From positions 62,001 to 126,000 of the forward strand of contig JANQPF010000023.1 in assembly GCA_028285415.1 (NCBI GenBank): DNA of 64,000 nucleotides. The letters run 5' to 3'. The stretch is from Pseudomonadales bacterium. GTDB taxonomy: Bacteria; Pseudomonadota; Gammaproteobacteria; Pseudomonadales; Azotimanducaceae. Positions 1 to 8,042 of the stretch are shown in pieces; within the stretch, counting starts at the first letter, position 1; each line of letters opens with the position of its first letter. The position numbers and the translations under genes were made by a program. The notes below the pieces were generated by a model. That model ran no database searches, was not told the origin of the DNA, and saw only the letters and a program-made list of their open reading frames with translations.

Positions 1-275
1 ACGAGCACCGGCAAGTCACCGCTGACGGCACGCAACGTCACCATGCGATAGGAAACGCGATCACGCAGCGCACTTTCGATGAGCTGTTTCGGGGTCTCTG
101 CATCAGGCCAGAAAGTGTCTTCGACGTCTTCGAGTGGGATACCGATGAGCTGCGAAAACGCGAGATTCTGATCGACCAGCTGCGCGGTGGCGTTGTCCAG
201 CACCAGCATCGGGGTGATGCTGCGGTCGAACAACGTTCTGAAGTATACGTCTCCTGGTGTCCGATCCTGGCTCAC
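1..275 (-). CDS. PAS-domain sensory protein, N-terminal part (runs off the window)
   Basis: Translation from a GTG at 275 gives about 91 residues before the window edge. The start is supported by a GAGGGAG ribosome site five bases upstream. The sequence reads like a PAS sensor domain: FRTLFDRSITPMLVLDN, followed by DQNLAFSQLIGIPLEDV, the usual pattern in which a stored input residue or ligand is read by a histidine kinase, diguanylate cyclase or regulator. The output domain lies outside the window, so the protein class cannot be named. No signal peptide is visible, so a cytoplasmic sensor is likely. The next gene on this strand ends 79 bases upstream and codes for an unrelated metabolic enzyme. 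Confidence 0.7.
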   Translation of the reverse strand, partial: MSQDRTPGDVYFRTLFDRSITPMLVLDNATAQLVDQNLAFSQLIGIPLEDVEDTFWPDAETPKQLIESALRDRVSYRMVTLRAVSGDLPVL

Positions 276-354
276 GCGTTCTCCCTCAGTCTTTTACGAG
301 CGCGCACTCAAGTGAGCGGCGCGGCGCTCACAACGCCGCGCCGTGCCGTTCTCG

Positions 355-1497
355 TTAGCGTGAAAGGATGGTAACGCCGGACAGGCCCGGCGCGCCGTAA
401 ACGTGCGTATAGCCAACCTTTGGATCGTTGGGTACCTGCCGCTGTCCAGCACCGCCGCGAAGCTGCAGCGCAATCTCGTAGACCTGGCGCAGTCCTGAGG
501 CACCAATCGGCTCGCCGTTGGCGATACAGCCGCCGTCGGTGTTGACGGGCAGCTGCCCGTCAATTTCGGTTCTACCTTCGGCAAGCCACTTTTCCTGATC
601 GCCGTCGGCACAGAATCCATTCTCGGACATGTGCATGATCTCAGCGCCTGATTCGGTGTCCTGCAGCTGCGCGACATCGATGTCTTCAGGGCCGACGCCA
701 GCCATCTCGAACGCCGCCCGGGACGCCTGCACGGTCGGCGCATCGGCACGTTCGAGCGCCTGATTCTGCGAGAAGACTTCGAACGACCCGAAATTGCGGG
801 TCTTGACCACGGCAGCTTTCAAGAAGACGGGATTGGACGTGTACTGCTTTGCCTTGTCTGCGCGACAGAGAATCATGGCGCAGCCGCCTTCAGCCGGAGA
901 GCAGAACATGTACTTACGCAACGGAGCGGCCACCATCGGCGACTCCGCGACCTGCTCGAAGCTGAACGCCTCGCGTCTCCAGGCGTTTTCGTTCATGGCG
1001 CCGTTTTTGAAGTTCTTGACCGCCACGCGGGTCAGCGTGTCCTCGGATATCCCGTACTCGTGCATGTAGCGCTGGATTTTCATGCCGAAGAACTGCGGCG
1101 TCAGCGCCATGCCGATGTCGCCATACCATTTGCCGAGACCGCTGCCTTCCGGGTCGACGGTAAACGCGCCGCGTGGGTGTTTGTCGAAACCAACCGCAAC
1201 GCCGACGTCGAACATCCCTGATTTGATGGCCATGTAAGCCGACTGCAGCGCCGAGCCTCCGGTGGCACAGCCGTTCTTGACGTTGATGAACTGCAGACCC
1301 GTCAGGCCCAGCTTGGACACCATCGTGTCCGGACTTTCCGCAGCGCCGGTGCCGCCGTAGGCAAACTGCATGTCCTGCCAGCCGAGACCGGCATCTTCCA
1401 GCGCCAGGCGGGCGGCGTGTACGCCCTGCTCAAGTCCGGTAACCCCGTCCGTCCGACCGAAAGGATGAATCCCGATCCCGATGATTGCTACGTCCAC
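355..1497 (-). CDS. Thiolase-like protein of the SCP-x/Ltp2 (lipid-transfer) family
   Basis: 380 residues, a full-length thiolase fold. MDVAIIGIGIHPFGR opens the first half-domain and the nucleophile region is NGCATGGSAL near residue 95. Near the C-terminus the motif that carries the catalytic His in ordinary thiolases (GHPxGASG) reads GEPIGASG, and the closing Cys motif is replaced by YGAPGLSG. The protein is therefore probably not a standard acetyl-CoA acyltransferase. Proteins of this branch work with a DUF35 partner, for example Ltp2 with ChsH2 in retro-aldol cleavage of steroid side chains (known for the family). The DUF35 gene lies just upstream on the same strand, which supports such a complex. 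The actual substrate is unknown. Confidence 0.85.
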   Translation of the reverse strand: MDVAIIGIGIHPFGRTDGVTGLEQGVHAARLALEDAGLGWQDMQFAYGGTGAAESPDTMVSKLGLTGLQFINVKNGCATGGSALQSAYMAIKSGMFDVGVAVGFDKHPRGAFTVDPEGSGLGKWYGDIGMALTPQFFGMKIQRYMHEYGISEDTLTRVAVKNFKNGAMNENAWRREAFSFEQVAESPMVAAPLRKYMFCSPAEGGCAMILCRADKAKQYTSNPVFLKAAVVKTRNFGSFEVFSQNQALERADAPTVQASRAAFEMAGVGPEDIDVAQLQDTESGAEIMHMSENGFCADGDQEKWLAEGRTEIDGQLPVNTDGGCIANGEPIGASGLRQVYEIALQLRGGAGQRQVPNDPKVGYTHVYGAPGLSGVTILSR

Positions 1498-1516
1498 ATT
1501 CGTCTCCTCGTTCTCT

Positions 1517-1558
1517 TGTCTCTATCCCGGTGTCTCTATCCCGGTATCTCTATCCCGG
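1517..1558. repeat. Three tandem copies of a 14-base unit
   Basis: The unit TGTCTCTATCCCGG occurs three times head to tail, the third copy with one G-to-A change. It fills most of the 71-base gap between the DUF35 gene and the thiolase-like gene. It could arise by replication slippage, or it could affect translation of the downstream thiolase gene because it lies in that gene's leader. Confidence 0.85.
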
Positions 1559-1568
1559 CCGCTCGACA

Positions 1569-2015
1569 CTATTCGAGCTCTTCAACCGGCTGAAAAAAAT
1601 AGGCCACGACGTCTTTGCCGTCTTTCTCGATATACTTTTCGACGACAAGCTCCATTTCCATGCCAACGCGGAGCTTTTCCACGTCGGCACACTTGATGCG
1701 TGTCTGCACGCGCGTCTGATCCGGCAGCTCGACGTAGCCCACCCCGAACGGACGGAAGTCCTCCGCCGTCTCTGGGCCTTCATAGGGTGGGCGATTCGGC
1801 AGGAAACACTGGATGGTATAGGTCCACAACGTACCGCGACGTTCAAGCTCGATGTTCTCGGTTTCCGTGCTCGAACATGCCGGACAGCTCGACTGCGCGG
1901 GGAACGTGACCACGCCGCAGTTACTGCACTTGCTGCCAATCAGGCGCGGATCGTTCGACGGCCAGGTAAACAGGCCCTCTGCAATCGGCACCTGGTCTGC
2001 GATACTGGTTGCCAT
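1569..2015 (-). CDS. DUF35 Zn-ribbon/OB-fold protein, acyl-CoA binding partner
   Basis: 148 residues. The N-terminal rubredoxin-like Zn ribbon is visible as CSNCG near residue 30 and CPAC near residue 44. It is followed by an OB-fold typical of DUF35 (GTLWTYTIQCF, then FGVGYVELPDQTRVQTRI). Proteins of this size bind acyl-CoA and are obligate partners of thiolase-like or MaoC-like enzymes; ChsH2 is the best known example. It lies directly upstream of the thiolase-like gene and is separated from it by a triple 14-base repeat, so co-transcription is likely. Its start at an ATG has an AGGAAGG-type site (GAGAGGAAGGG) upstream. The substrate cannot be read from the sequence. Confidence 0.88.
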   Translation of the reverse strand: MATSIADQVPIAEGLFTWPSNDPRLIGSKCSNCGVVTFPAQSSCPACSSTETENIELERRGTLWTYTIQCFLPNRPPYEGPETAEDFRPFGVGYVELPDQTRVQTRIKCADVEKLRVGMEMELVVEKYIEKDGKDVVAYFFQPVEELE

Positions 2016-2085
2016 CCCTTCCTCTCAAGCCAAAATTAGAACCTGTTTTATACCGTAATCGATGCAGGGAAACTAGCGAGACGCC

Positions 2086-2841
2086 ATGACTTCAACCCAC
2101 TCGACTCACACGACCGAGCCTGATGCGACATCCATGCGCATCAGCGGTCCCGACCAGCAGGAACTGACAACCGAGCTTGCCGTGATGCAACGCGTACTGC
2201 CCCTGGACGGCGCCAGCATTCTGGAGCTCGGCTGCGGCGGTGCAGACAAGACACGCATGATCGCCGAACACTATCCCGGCGCCCGAATCGTCGCAGCCGA
2301 AGTCGACCCCATCGCCCACGAAAAGAACCTGGCCATCGACGATCTGCCGAACGTGACGTTTGCGAGCTTTGGTGCCGAATCGATACCGTATGCGGAGGCA
2401 AGTTTCGACATTGTTCTCATGTTCAAATCGCTCCACCACGTGCCCCTCGACTGCCTGGCCCGGGCGTTTGACGAGATGCGACGGGTGCTGAAACCAGGCG
2501 GAAGGCTTTACGTTTCCGAACCCGTGTTTGCCGGAGCGTTCAACGAGATCGTACGCCTCTTCCATGACGAGGAGCGTGTGCGCCGTGCCGCGTTCGACGC
2601 CACGGTCAGTGCGGTTGCGTCGGGGCGGTGGACGCTCGCGGACGAGGTGTTTTTCGAAAATCACCTCGCCATGCAGAGCTTCGCGCAATTCGAACGCGGC
2701 ATTCTCAACGCCACGTTCATGGACCACCAGCTGTCACCAGAACTCCTCGAGGAGGTACGGGCGCAATTCGAGTCACACCGAGGCCCCGATGGATACGTGT
2801 TTCGCATCCCTAACCGGGTGGACGTGCTGGAACGCGTTTGA
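2086..2841 (+). CDS. Class I SAM-dependent methyltransferase
   Basis: 251 residues with the Rossmann-like methyltransferase core. Motif I is ILELGCGGADKTR near residue 46, the acidic residue of motif II lies in VAAEVDP, and the post-motif region FDIVLMFKSLHHVP followed by VLKPGGRLYVSEP is typical of Methyltransf_11/UbiE-like enzymes. The acceptor is not identifiable. The stop is three bases from the ATG of the DAHP synthase gene, so the two are probably co-transcribed. That link to the entry of aromatic biosynthesis hints at, but does not prove, a role near chorismate-derived metabolites such as quinones. Confidence 0.85.
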   Translation: MTSTHSTHTTEPDATSMRISGPDQQELTTELAVMQRVLPLDGASILELGCGGADKTRMIAEHYPGARIVAAEVDPIAHEKNLAIDDLPNVTFASFGAESIPYAEASFDIVLMFKSLHHVPLDCLARAFDEMRRVLKPGGRLYVSEPVFAGAFNEIVRLFHDEERVRRAAFDATVSAVASGRWTLADEVFFENHLAMQSFAQFERGILNATFMDHQLSPELLEEVRAQFESHRGPDGYVFRIPNRVDVLERV

Positions 2842-2844
2842 ACG

Positions 2845-3861
2845 ATGGGTATCAATGATGATCTGCGCATACGGCGAATCCGCGCTCTGATTGCGCCCGC
2901 TATTCTCGAGGAGGACATCCCGCTGACCGCTGACGGACAGCAATTGATCCGCAGCGCACGATCCGACATCTCGGCTATCCTGCACGGCCGCGACGAACGC
3001 CTGCTGGTGATCGTGGGGCCGTGTTCGATTCACGATCTGGAAGCGGCCCACGACTATGCCGGCCGGCTCGCGCCTTACGCTGCGAACCTGAAAGACAAGC
3101 TCCTCATTGTCATGCGGGTTTACTTCGAGAAGCCGCGGACAACCGTCGGCTGGAAGGGATTCATCAACGATCCCGGCATCGACGACAGCTACCGGGTCAA
3201 CGAGGGGTTACGCAGCGCGCGCCAGCTGCTCGCAGACATCACCGCGCTCGGTCTGCCCACCGCCACGGAGTTTCTCGACACGACGTTCGGGCAGTACTTG
3301 ACGGACTTCATCAGCTGGGGCGCCATCGGCGCGCGGACGGTGGAAAGCCAGATTCACCGCCAGCTCGCCTCCGGCCTGTCGATGCCGGTTGGCATCAAAA
3401 ACGCAACCAGCGGCAATATCGAGGTGGCCCTCGACGCGATCGTAGCCGCGGAACGCGCCCACCTGTTTCCCTCTTTGACGAAAGAAGGCGCACCGGCGCT
3501 GCTGGAGACGACCGGTAATCACGACAGCCATCTGGTGCTGCGCGGGGGTGCCGCTCCGAACTACGACGCTGAGAGCGTCAACGCCGCGGCTGCGGCGCTT
3601 GCGGAGCGCAACATCGAGACCGGGCTCGTTGTCGATTGCAGCCACGCCAACAGCAGCAAGGACCCCCAACGCCAGCCGATGATTGCCAGAGACGCGCTGC
3701 GCCAGCGCCGGGGTGGACAGGACAAACTCGTTGGTCTGATGCTCGAAAGCCATCTCGTCGCGGGTCGCCAGGATCAGCCGCAAACGTACGGGCAGAGCAT
3801 TACAGACGCCTGTATCGGCTGGGAGGAAACCGCAGAACTGCTTACCGAACTCGCGATGTGA
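2845..3861 (+). CDS. aroG: 3-deoxy-7-phosphoheptulonate (DAHP) synthase, class I, AroG type
   Basis: 338 residues. The enzyme condenses phosphoenolpyruvate and erythrose 4-phosphate, the first step of the shikimate pathway. Signature segments are all present: the N-terminal NDDLRIRRI that forms the regulatory extension in AroG/F/H, GPCSIHD with the metal-ligand Cys, MRVYFEKPRTTVGWKG for phosphate binding, GARTVESQIHRQLASGLS, and DCSHANSSKD. ITDACIGWE closes the barrel. The presence of the N-terminal extension suggests feedback control by an aromatic amino acid, but which one cannot be read reliably. It follows a methyltransferase gene by three bases and precedes a truncated globin gene by 64 bases. 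Confidence 0.96.
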   Translation: MGINDDLRIRRIRALIAPAILEEDIPLTADGQQLIRSARSDISAILHGRDERLLVIVGPCSIHDLEAAHDYAGRLAPYAANLKDKLLIVMRVYFEKPRTTVGWKGFINDPGIDDSYRVNEGLRSARQLLADITALGLPTATEFLDTTFGQYLTDFISWGAIGARTVESQIHRQLASGLSMPVGIKNATSGNIEVALDAIVAAERAHLFPSLTKEGAPALLETTGNHDSHLVLRGGAAPNYDAESVNAAAAALAERNIETGLVVDCSHANSSKDPQRQPMIARDALRQRRGGQDKLVGLMLESHLVAGRQDQPQTYGQSITDACIGWEETAELLTELAM

Positions 3862-3925
3862 GCACTGGCCTAGCCGGAAAATTTCTGCTTAGATCGAGTA
3901 ACAGCAGTAATCAATCAGGCTTGAT

Positions 3926-4381
3926 GTGAGCGAATCGTCCCCAACAGAACAGCCGCCCAGAAGCCCGTACGAAATTCTCGGCGACCAGGGCATCAAAGAT
4001 CTGGTCGCCGCGTTCTACGACGTGATGGACACCAATCTCGAAGCGGCAGAAATCCGCGCCATGCATGCAGAAGACCTCGGCCCCGTGCGCTCGAAGCTGA
4101 CGGCCTATCTGGTGGGATGGATGGGCGGCCCGCCCGTCTACCAGGCGATTGCCGGTACGGTCTGTTTGACCGATCCGCACGCGCCCTTCCATATTGGCCC
4201 CAGGCAGCGCGATCAGTGGCTCATGTGCATGGACGAAGCGCTGGAACGCATTGGCGCTTCGGAGGAGCTGAAGACCATGCTCAAGCTGCCCATGCAGCAC
4301 GTTGCCGAGACCGTCCAGAATCAGGAAACCTCGGACCCGGCACCGCGCGATCCGAACATCATTGCCGCCAGCCGCACCTGA
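3926..4381 (+). CDS. Group II truncated haemoglobin (trHbO-like)
   Basis: 151 residues from a GTG start. The 2-on-2 globin core runs from PYEILGDQGIKDLVAAFYD to about residue 125. YLVGWMGGPPVY matches the conserved region of group II globins, and DPHAPFHIGPRQRDQWL contains the expected proximal His (in PHAPF) and the Trp that marks this group. The C-terminal 25 residues are an unstructured-looking tail rich in P, D and A. Such proteins bind oxygen or NO, or act as peroxidases. A second globin of group I lies 30 kb away in this window. The gene may be co-transcribed with the DAHP synthase. Confidence 0.88.
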   Translation: MSESSPTEQPPRSPYEILGDQGIKDLVAAFYDVMDTNLEAAEIRAMHAEDLGPVRSKLTAYLVGWMGGPPVYQAIAGTVCLTDPHAPFHIGPRQRDQWLMCMDEALERIGASEELKTMLKLPMQHVAETVQNQETSDPAPRDPNIIAASRT

Positions 4382-4405
4382 TCCTGCCGCCGGAATCCCG
4401 CCCCC

Positions 4406-4948
4406 TTAATCTCCGAGGCGCCGCGTTGCCACGGCATACGTCGTCAGCGTCAGGGCGTGACGTCGGGCAAAATTTTCACGCGCTTCGGGAGCCGGCGTGC
4501 GCGAGGTCTCCCAGGAAGCAAAACCGTCGTACCAGGTGACGAGCATCAGACGCACGATACCGTCCGCATCTGCGGCCGGCCGGAATAGGCCCATCGGTTG
4601 TGCCGCATAGTCTTCACCATGTTCAAAGGTGCGCCAGGCTTCGGCTGATAGCGCCACCACCTCATCAACGTCATCCTCGAGCACGTGGAAACGGCGGAAG
4701 ACGTACAAGCCGGATCGAGTACAGGGTTCGTCAGACACGGGTCGCACGGTTGGCGCCCAGATTTCGGACGTCACGCAGTGCCGGTCCGCTGGCGGCACCT
4801 CGCCAGTAAACGCGGTCACGCGGTAGAGCTCGTTCCTGGCGAATCCGAAGAGCCCTGCAAACACGCCCCAGTGCCTGTGCGGTTCTACCGCCAGGTCCTC
4901 GAGCGTTCTGCCGGGGCTGCGCAGATGCTCAAACAGATACTGCGGCAT
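4406..4948 (-). CDS. Hypothetical protein, possible dimeric alpha/beta-barrel fold
   Basis: 180 residues from the ATG at 4948; a TTG six bases further out is also possible, but the AGGCGGG site fits the ATG better. I do not recognise the family firmly. Segments such as GLYVFRRFHVLEDDVDEVVALS and VRLMLVTWYDGFASWETSR resemble the beta-alpha-beta pattern of NIPSNAP/EthD-like ferredoxin-fold proteins, possibly in two copies. The gene begins 11 bases after the stop of a CaiB/BaiF CoA-transferase gene and is the last of a three-gene run, so a role beside acyl-CoA metabolism is likely. No signal peptide or membrane segment is visible. Confidence 0.75.
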   Translation of the reverse strand: MPQYLFEHLRSPGRTLEDLAVEPHRHWGVFAGLFGFARNELYRVTAFTGEVPPADRHCVTSEIWAPTVRPVSDEPCTRSGLYVFRRFHVLEDDVDEVVALSAEAWRTFEHGEDYAAQPMGLFRPAADADGIVRLMLVTWYDGFASWETSRTPAPEARENFARRHALTLTTYAVATRRLGD

Positions 4949-4959
4949 CGCCAACCCGC

Positions 4960-6171
4960 CTATTCATCGTCTGCAATGCCAAATTCACTCCGCACCTCGT
5001 CGTTGTGCTCGCCAAGCTTGGGCGGGCGTCGATAGAATCCCGCCGGTGTTGCGCTGAACTTTATCGGGGATCCGACAATCCCAACTTCTGGATTGTCTCC
5101 GGGAAGCTGGAAACGTGTGATCATGTTTCGTGCGGCAACGTGCGGGTCGGCATAGATGTCTGCGGCCGTGTTCACCGGACCACAGGGCACCTTCCCGCCA
5201 ATGGCATCGATCACTTCCTGCTTTGTGCGCATGGACGTCCACGCGGAGATGGCAGTCTGCACAAACGGCTGATTGCGCGCTCTGAGATGCACGTTCCTGG
5301 AGCGTTCGTCTTCGATCAGGTCGGCTCGCTCCATCGCCTGACAGAGTGCCGCCCAATGCCCCGGACCCGGCGCGGCAATGGCGACCCCCCCATCTCTGGT
5401 CGGATAGATACCAAACGGCATGAGATTGGGATGGTGTTGACCCCGCGGTCCGAGTTCCGTTTCGTTGTACCCATAGTTGACGACCACCGTCTCGCTGAGC
5501 GCGAGAATCGCATCGTACATCCCCACGTCGAGGAACTGGCCGGCGCCTGTTGCTTTGGCGTGATTGATTGCGGCAAGCACGCCCAGGGCCATCAGCGTGC
5601 CCGGATAAATATCACCGACGCTCGAGCCGGAGGGATAGCCCGAACCGTCGGCATCGCCGGTGATATGAGCCAGCCCACCCATACTCTGGGCGACGATGTC
5701 GTAGGCCGGCCAATCCGCGTATGGGCTTGCACCGGTACGCGGGTCGCCAAAACCGCGAATCGCGCCGTACACGATACGCGGATTGCGCTCTTTGATCGTG
5801 TCATAGCCAACGCCCAGCTTGTCCATCACACCAACGCGCATGTTCTCGACGATGGCATCCGCGTGTTCACAGAGCTCGAGGAGCGTTTCACGGTCGCGCT
5901 CCTGTTTCAGGTCCAGCACGATGCTGCGCTTGTTACGGTTGATGCTGGCGAAGTAGCCACCATAGTCAACGCCTGCCGGTTCCGCTGCGCTGACGTTGGC
6001 GTAGTCCGGGGGCAGCGGCGGCATCGAACGGGAACCGTCGCCGTGCGGCGGCTCCACCTTGATGACATCTGCGCCGAGATCGGCCAGCAGCGCCGTGCCA
6101 AACGGCCCGGCCAGTGCCATCGTGCAGTCGATGATCTTCAGGTTGGCGAGCGGACCCGTTCGTTCAGTCAT
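4960..6171 (-). CDS. CaiB/BaiF family (type III) CoA-transferase
   Basis: 403 residues, the usual size for the family. These enzymes move CoA between carboxylic acids through an anhydride on a conserved Asp. That Asp is in GAGQFLDVGMYDAILA near residue 187. The N-terminus LKIIDCTMALAGPFGTALLADLGADVIKVEPP and the segment RNKRSIVLDLKQERDRE are diagnostic. It is the second of two such genes in tandem; the stop of the first lies 17 bases upstream. Two paralogues often form heteromers or serve two steps in one pathway. The acid substrates cannot be inferred. Confidence 0.93.
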   Translation of the reverse strand: MTERTGPLANLKIIDCTMALAGPFGTALLADLGADVIKVEPPHGDGSRSMPPLPPDYANVSAAEPAGVDYGGYFASINRNKRSIVLDLKQERDRETLLELCEHADAIVENMRVGVMDKLGVGYDTIKERNPRIVYGAIRGFGDPRTGASPYADWPAYDIVAQSMGGLAHITGDADGSGYPSGSSVGDIYPGTLMALGVLAAINHAKATGAGQFLDVGMYDAILALSETVVVNYGYNETELGPRGQHHPNLMPFGIYPTRDGGVAIAAPGPGHWAALCQAMERADLIEDERSRNVHLRARNQPFVQTAISAWTSMRTKQEVIDAIGGKVPCGPVNTAADIYADPHVAARNMITRFQLPGDNPEVGIVGSPIKFSATPAGFYRRPPKLGEHNDEVRSEFGIADDE

Positions 6172-6188
6172 AGCGTGTCTCCTCGGGA

Positions 6189-7382
6189 CTACACGGCTTC
6201 GTTGTTGCGCAGGTTTTCCAGTTCTTCAGCATCCACACCGGCAAGCTCAGCAAGCACGGTGGCGGTGGCCGCGCCGAGCTGCGGCGGATCGGTAAGCGCC
6301 GGCGGCTCCAGTCCGCGATAGCGCAAAGGCGTGTGCAGGCCTGCAATCTCCCCAAAGGCCGCATGCGCGCGCGGCTCGAGCGTCCCCCGCGCGGCCAGAT
6401 GCGGATCGTGGATGACGTCATCGAGGCGGTTAACAGGCGCACAGATGACGCCATGCCGCTGGGTGATTTCCAGAATTGCAGCGCGAGATCGTTCACTCGT
6501 CCACGCGCTGACAAGCTCATCCACTGCTTCCATGTTCGTAGACCTGTCAGCCATCGTCGCAAACCGACTGTCAGCGGCTGCAGCCTCATCCTCCATGGCA
6601 GCACAGAGTTTCCGCCAGTGACCTTCCCGTATGCAGATGATGGCAACGTGGCCGTCCGCGGCGGGGTAGACGTTGTAGGGCGCAAGCGCACGCCCCGGGT
6701 GTCGATTGCCAGCACGAGGCGGTTGCTCACCTGCCACATAAAACGAGCCAAGCGCCGTGGCTAACGTTGGAAACACACAATCCTGCATCGAAATGTCGAC
6801 GGTCGCGCCCTCGCCCGTCTGCTCACGGGCGAAAAGCGCGCTCACGATACCCGCGTAAAGGTGCGTCCCCGCAATGAAGTCGGCGAACGCAGCGGCCGTC
6901 TTCAACGGGCCGCCGCCATCTTCGCCGGTAATGCTCATCACGCCCGTCATGGCCTGCAGCGTGATGTCCATCCCGAGATAGTCGCGATAGGGCCCTTCCG
7001 CGTTGCCGTAGCCCGTGCTCGAAGCGTAAACGAGCCGCGGGTTAAGAGCCCGCAAGGCTTCCGATCCGATGCCGTATTTGTCCATGGTCCCGGGCGCAAA
7101 GTTTTCAAAGACGACGTCGACATTCGGCACCATTCGCTTCAAGAGCGCCTGACCATCCGCCGACTTGATGTTCAGCGTGATGCTCTCTTTGTTGGTGTTG
7201 AGAATGCTGAACGGATAGCTGGCAGTCGTTGCGTCACCGCGGGCGCGCAGCGTCTCCCCACGCAATGACTCAACCTTGACGACCCGGGCGCCTGCCTGGG
7301 CGAGCAGAAAACCACAATACGGACCGTTATAAACCTGGCCAAAATCGAGCACCGTGACACCGGTGAGCGGTTGTGCGCGCAT
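6189..7382 (-). CDS. CaiB/BaiF family (type III) CoA-transferase, second copy
   Basis: 397 residues. VTVLDFGQVYNGPYCGFLLAQAGARVVKVE gives the Rossmann-like CoA-binding start (shown here only as a family hallmark), and the catalytic Asp is in TVDISMQDCVFP. NTNKESITLNIKS matches the CoA loop. It is clearly diverged from its tandem neighbour, so this is not a recent duplication. It is the first gene of the three-gene leftward run. The adjacent SRPBCC gene, also leftward, ends 91 bases upstream and may belong to the same transcript. The substrate is unknown. Confidence 0.93.
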   Translation of the reverse strand: MRAQPLTGVTVLDFGQVYNGPYCGFLLAQAGARVVKVESLRGETLRARGDATTASYPFSILNTNKESITLNIKSADGQALLKRMVPNVDVVFENFAPGTMDKYGIGSEALRALNPRLVYASSTGYGNAEGPYRDYLGMDITLQAMTGVMSITGEDGGGPLKTAAAFADFIAGTHLYAGIVSALFAREQTGEGATVDISMQDCVFPTLATALGSFYVAGEQPPRAGNRHPGRALAPYNVYPAADGHVAIICIREGHWRKLCAAMEDEAAAADSRFATMADRSTNMEAVDELVSAWTSERSRAAILEITQRHGVICAPVNRLDDVIHDPHLAARGTLEPRAHAAFGEIAGLHTPLRYRGLEPPALTDPPQLGAATATVLAELAGVDAEELENLRNNEAV

Positions 7383-7473
7383 GCCTCCCCCTTCGAACGA
7401 AACGCCCGCTCACTATACCGGGAATCGTGCGACGGAGCTTCTGAATCCGCGTCCGGGATGATCCAGAGTCTCC

Positions 7474-7911
7474 CTAGATCGAGGACAGGTAGTTCTCGAG
7501 CTGCTCGAAAATTCGCCGCCACCGTGCGACATGCCGCTCGCGGACATCCTCACCCTGGACGCCTTCCTGATGGACTTCTATGCGGGTGCGACCACCCAGA
7601 TCGACAAGTTCGACCGTGACGCGGCTCGGCGGGGTTGACGCGGAATCCAGAGCGTGCACGTCGTAGGAAATTTGCGCCGGCGGATCCACCGCGGTGATGA
7701 CAGCTTCCTGCTCAACGCTTTCGCCACCTGACTTCGACCAGGCAACGTACAACCGCCCGCCGGGCTGCAGATCCACCTCCGCGCGGCGCGCGTAGCCGGC
7801 CCCGGGTGAGTACCACTCCACGAGGTGGTCTGCTGACGTCCACGCCTCGAAGACCACTTCCCGCGGAACAAAAATGTCGGGCGTGACCGTCAAAGCGTGA
7901 GATTGTGTCAT
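7474..7911 (-). CDS. SRPBCC (AHSA1/START-like) domain protein
   Basis: 145 residues. The fold is recognisable from IFVPREVVFEAWTSADHLVEW, RLYVAWSKSG and the C-terminal helix HVARWRRIFEQLENYLSS, which are characteristic of AHSA1-type hydrophobic-ligand-binding domains. Such proteins bind lipids, polyketides or other hydrophobic compounds, or act as chaperone helpers; no catalytic residues can be assigned. The gene is divergent from the molybdoenzyme gene, with 131 bases between the starts. It may be co-transcribed with the CoA-transferase genes that follow on the same strand. Confidence 0.8.
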   Translation of the reverse strand: MTQSHALTVTPDIFVPREVVFEAWTSADHLVEWYSPGAGYARRAEVDLQPGGRLYVAWSKSGGESVEQEAVITAVDPPAQISYDVHALDSASTPPSRVTVELVDLGGRTRIEVHQEGVQGEDVRERHVARWRRIFEQLENYLSSI

Positions 7912-8042
7912 CGAAAAACGTCTCCCAGGATTTCCTCATATTGCGCGCGAGAAGCTCAACTTGCCAGCCCGTCCGGCGGCAGCGCCCCATTGCACCGGCC
8001 TGCCGACGCCGGCATGCTAATGCCGCATTCGGAGGGGAAACC

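Noticed and set aside
5005-6321. 438-codon plus-strand frame opposite a CoA-transferase gene
   Set aside because: The minus strand encodes a complete CaiB/BaiF protein with catalytic Asp; the plus-strand translation is low-similarity Arg/His/Cys-rich sequence.
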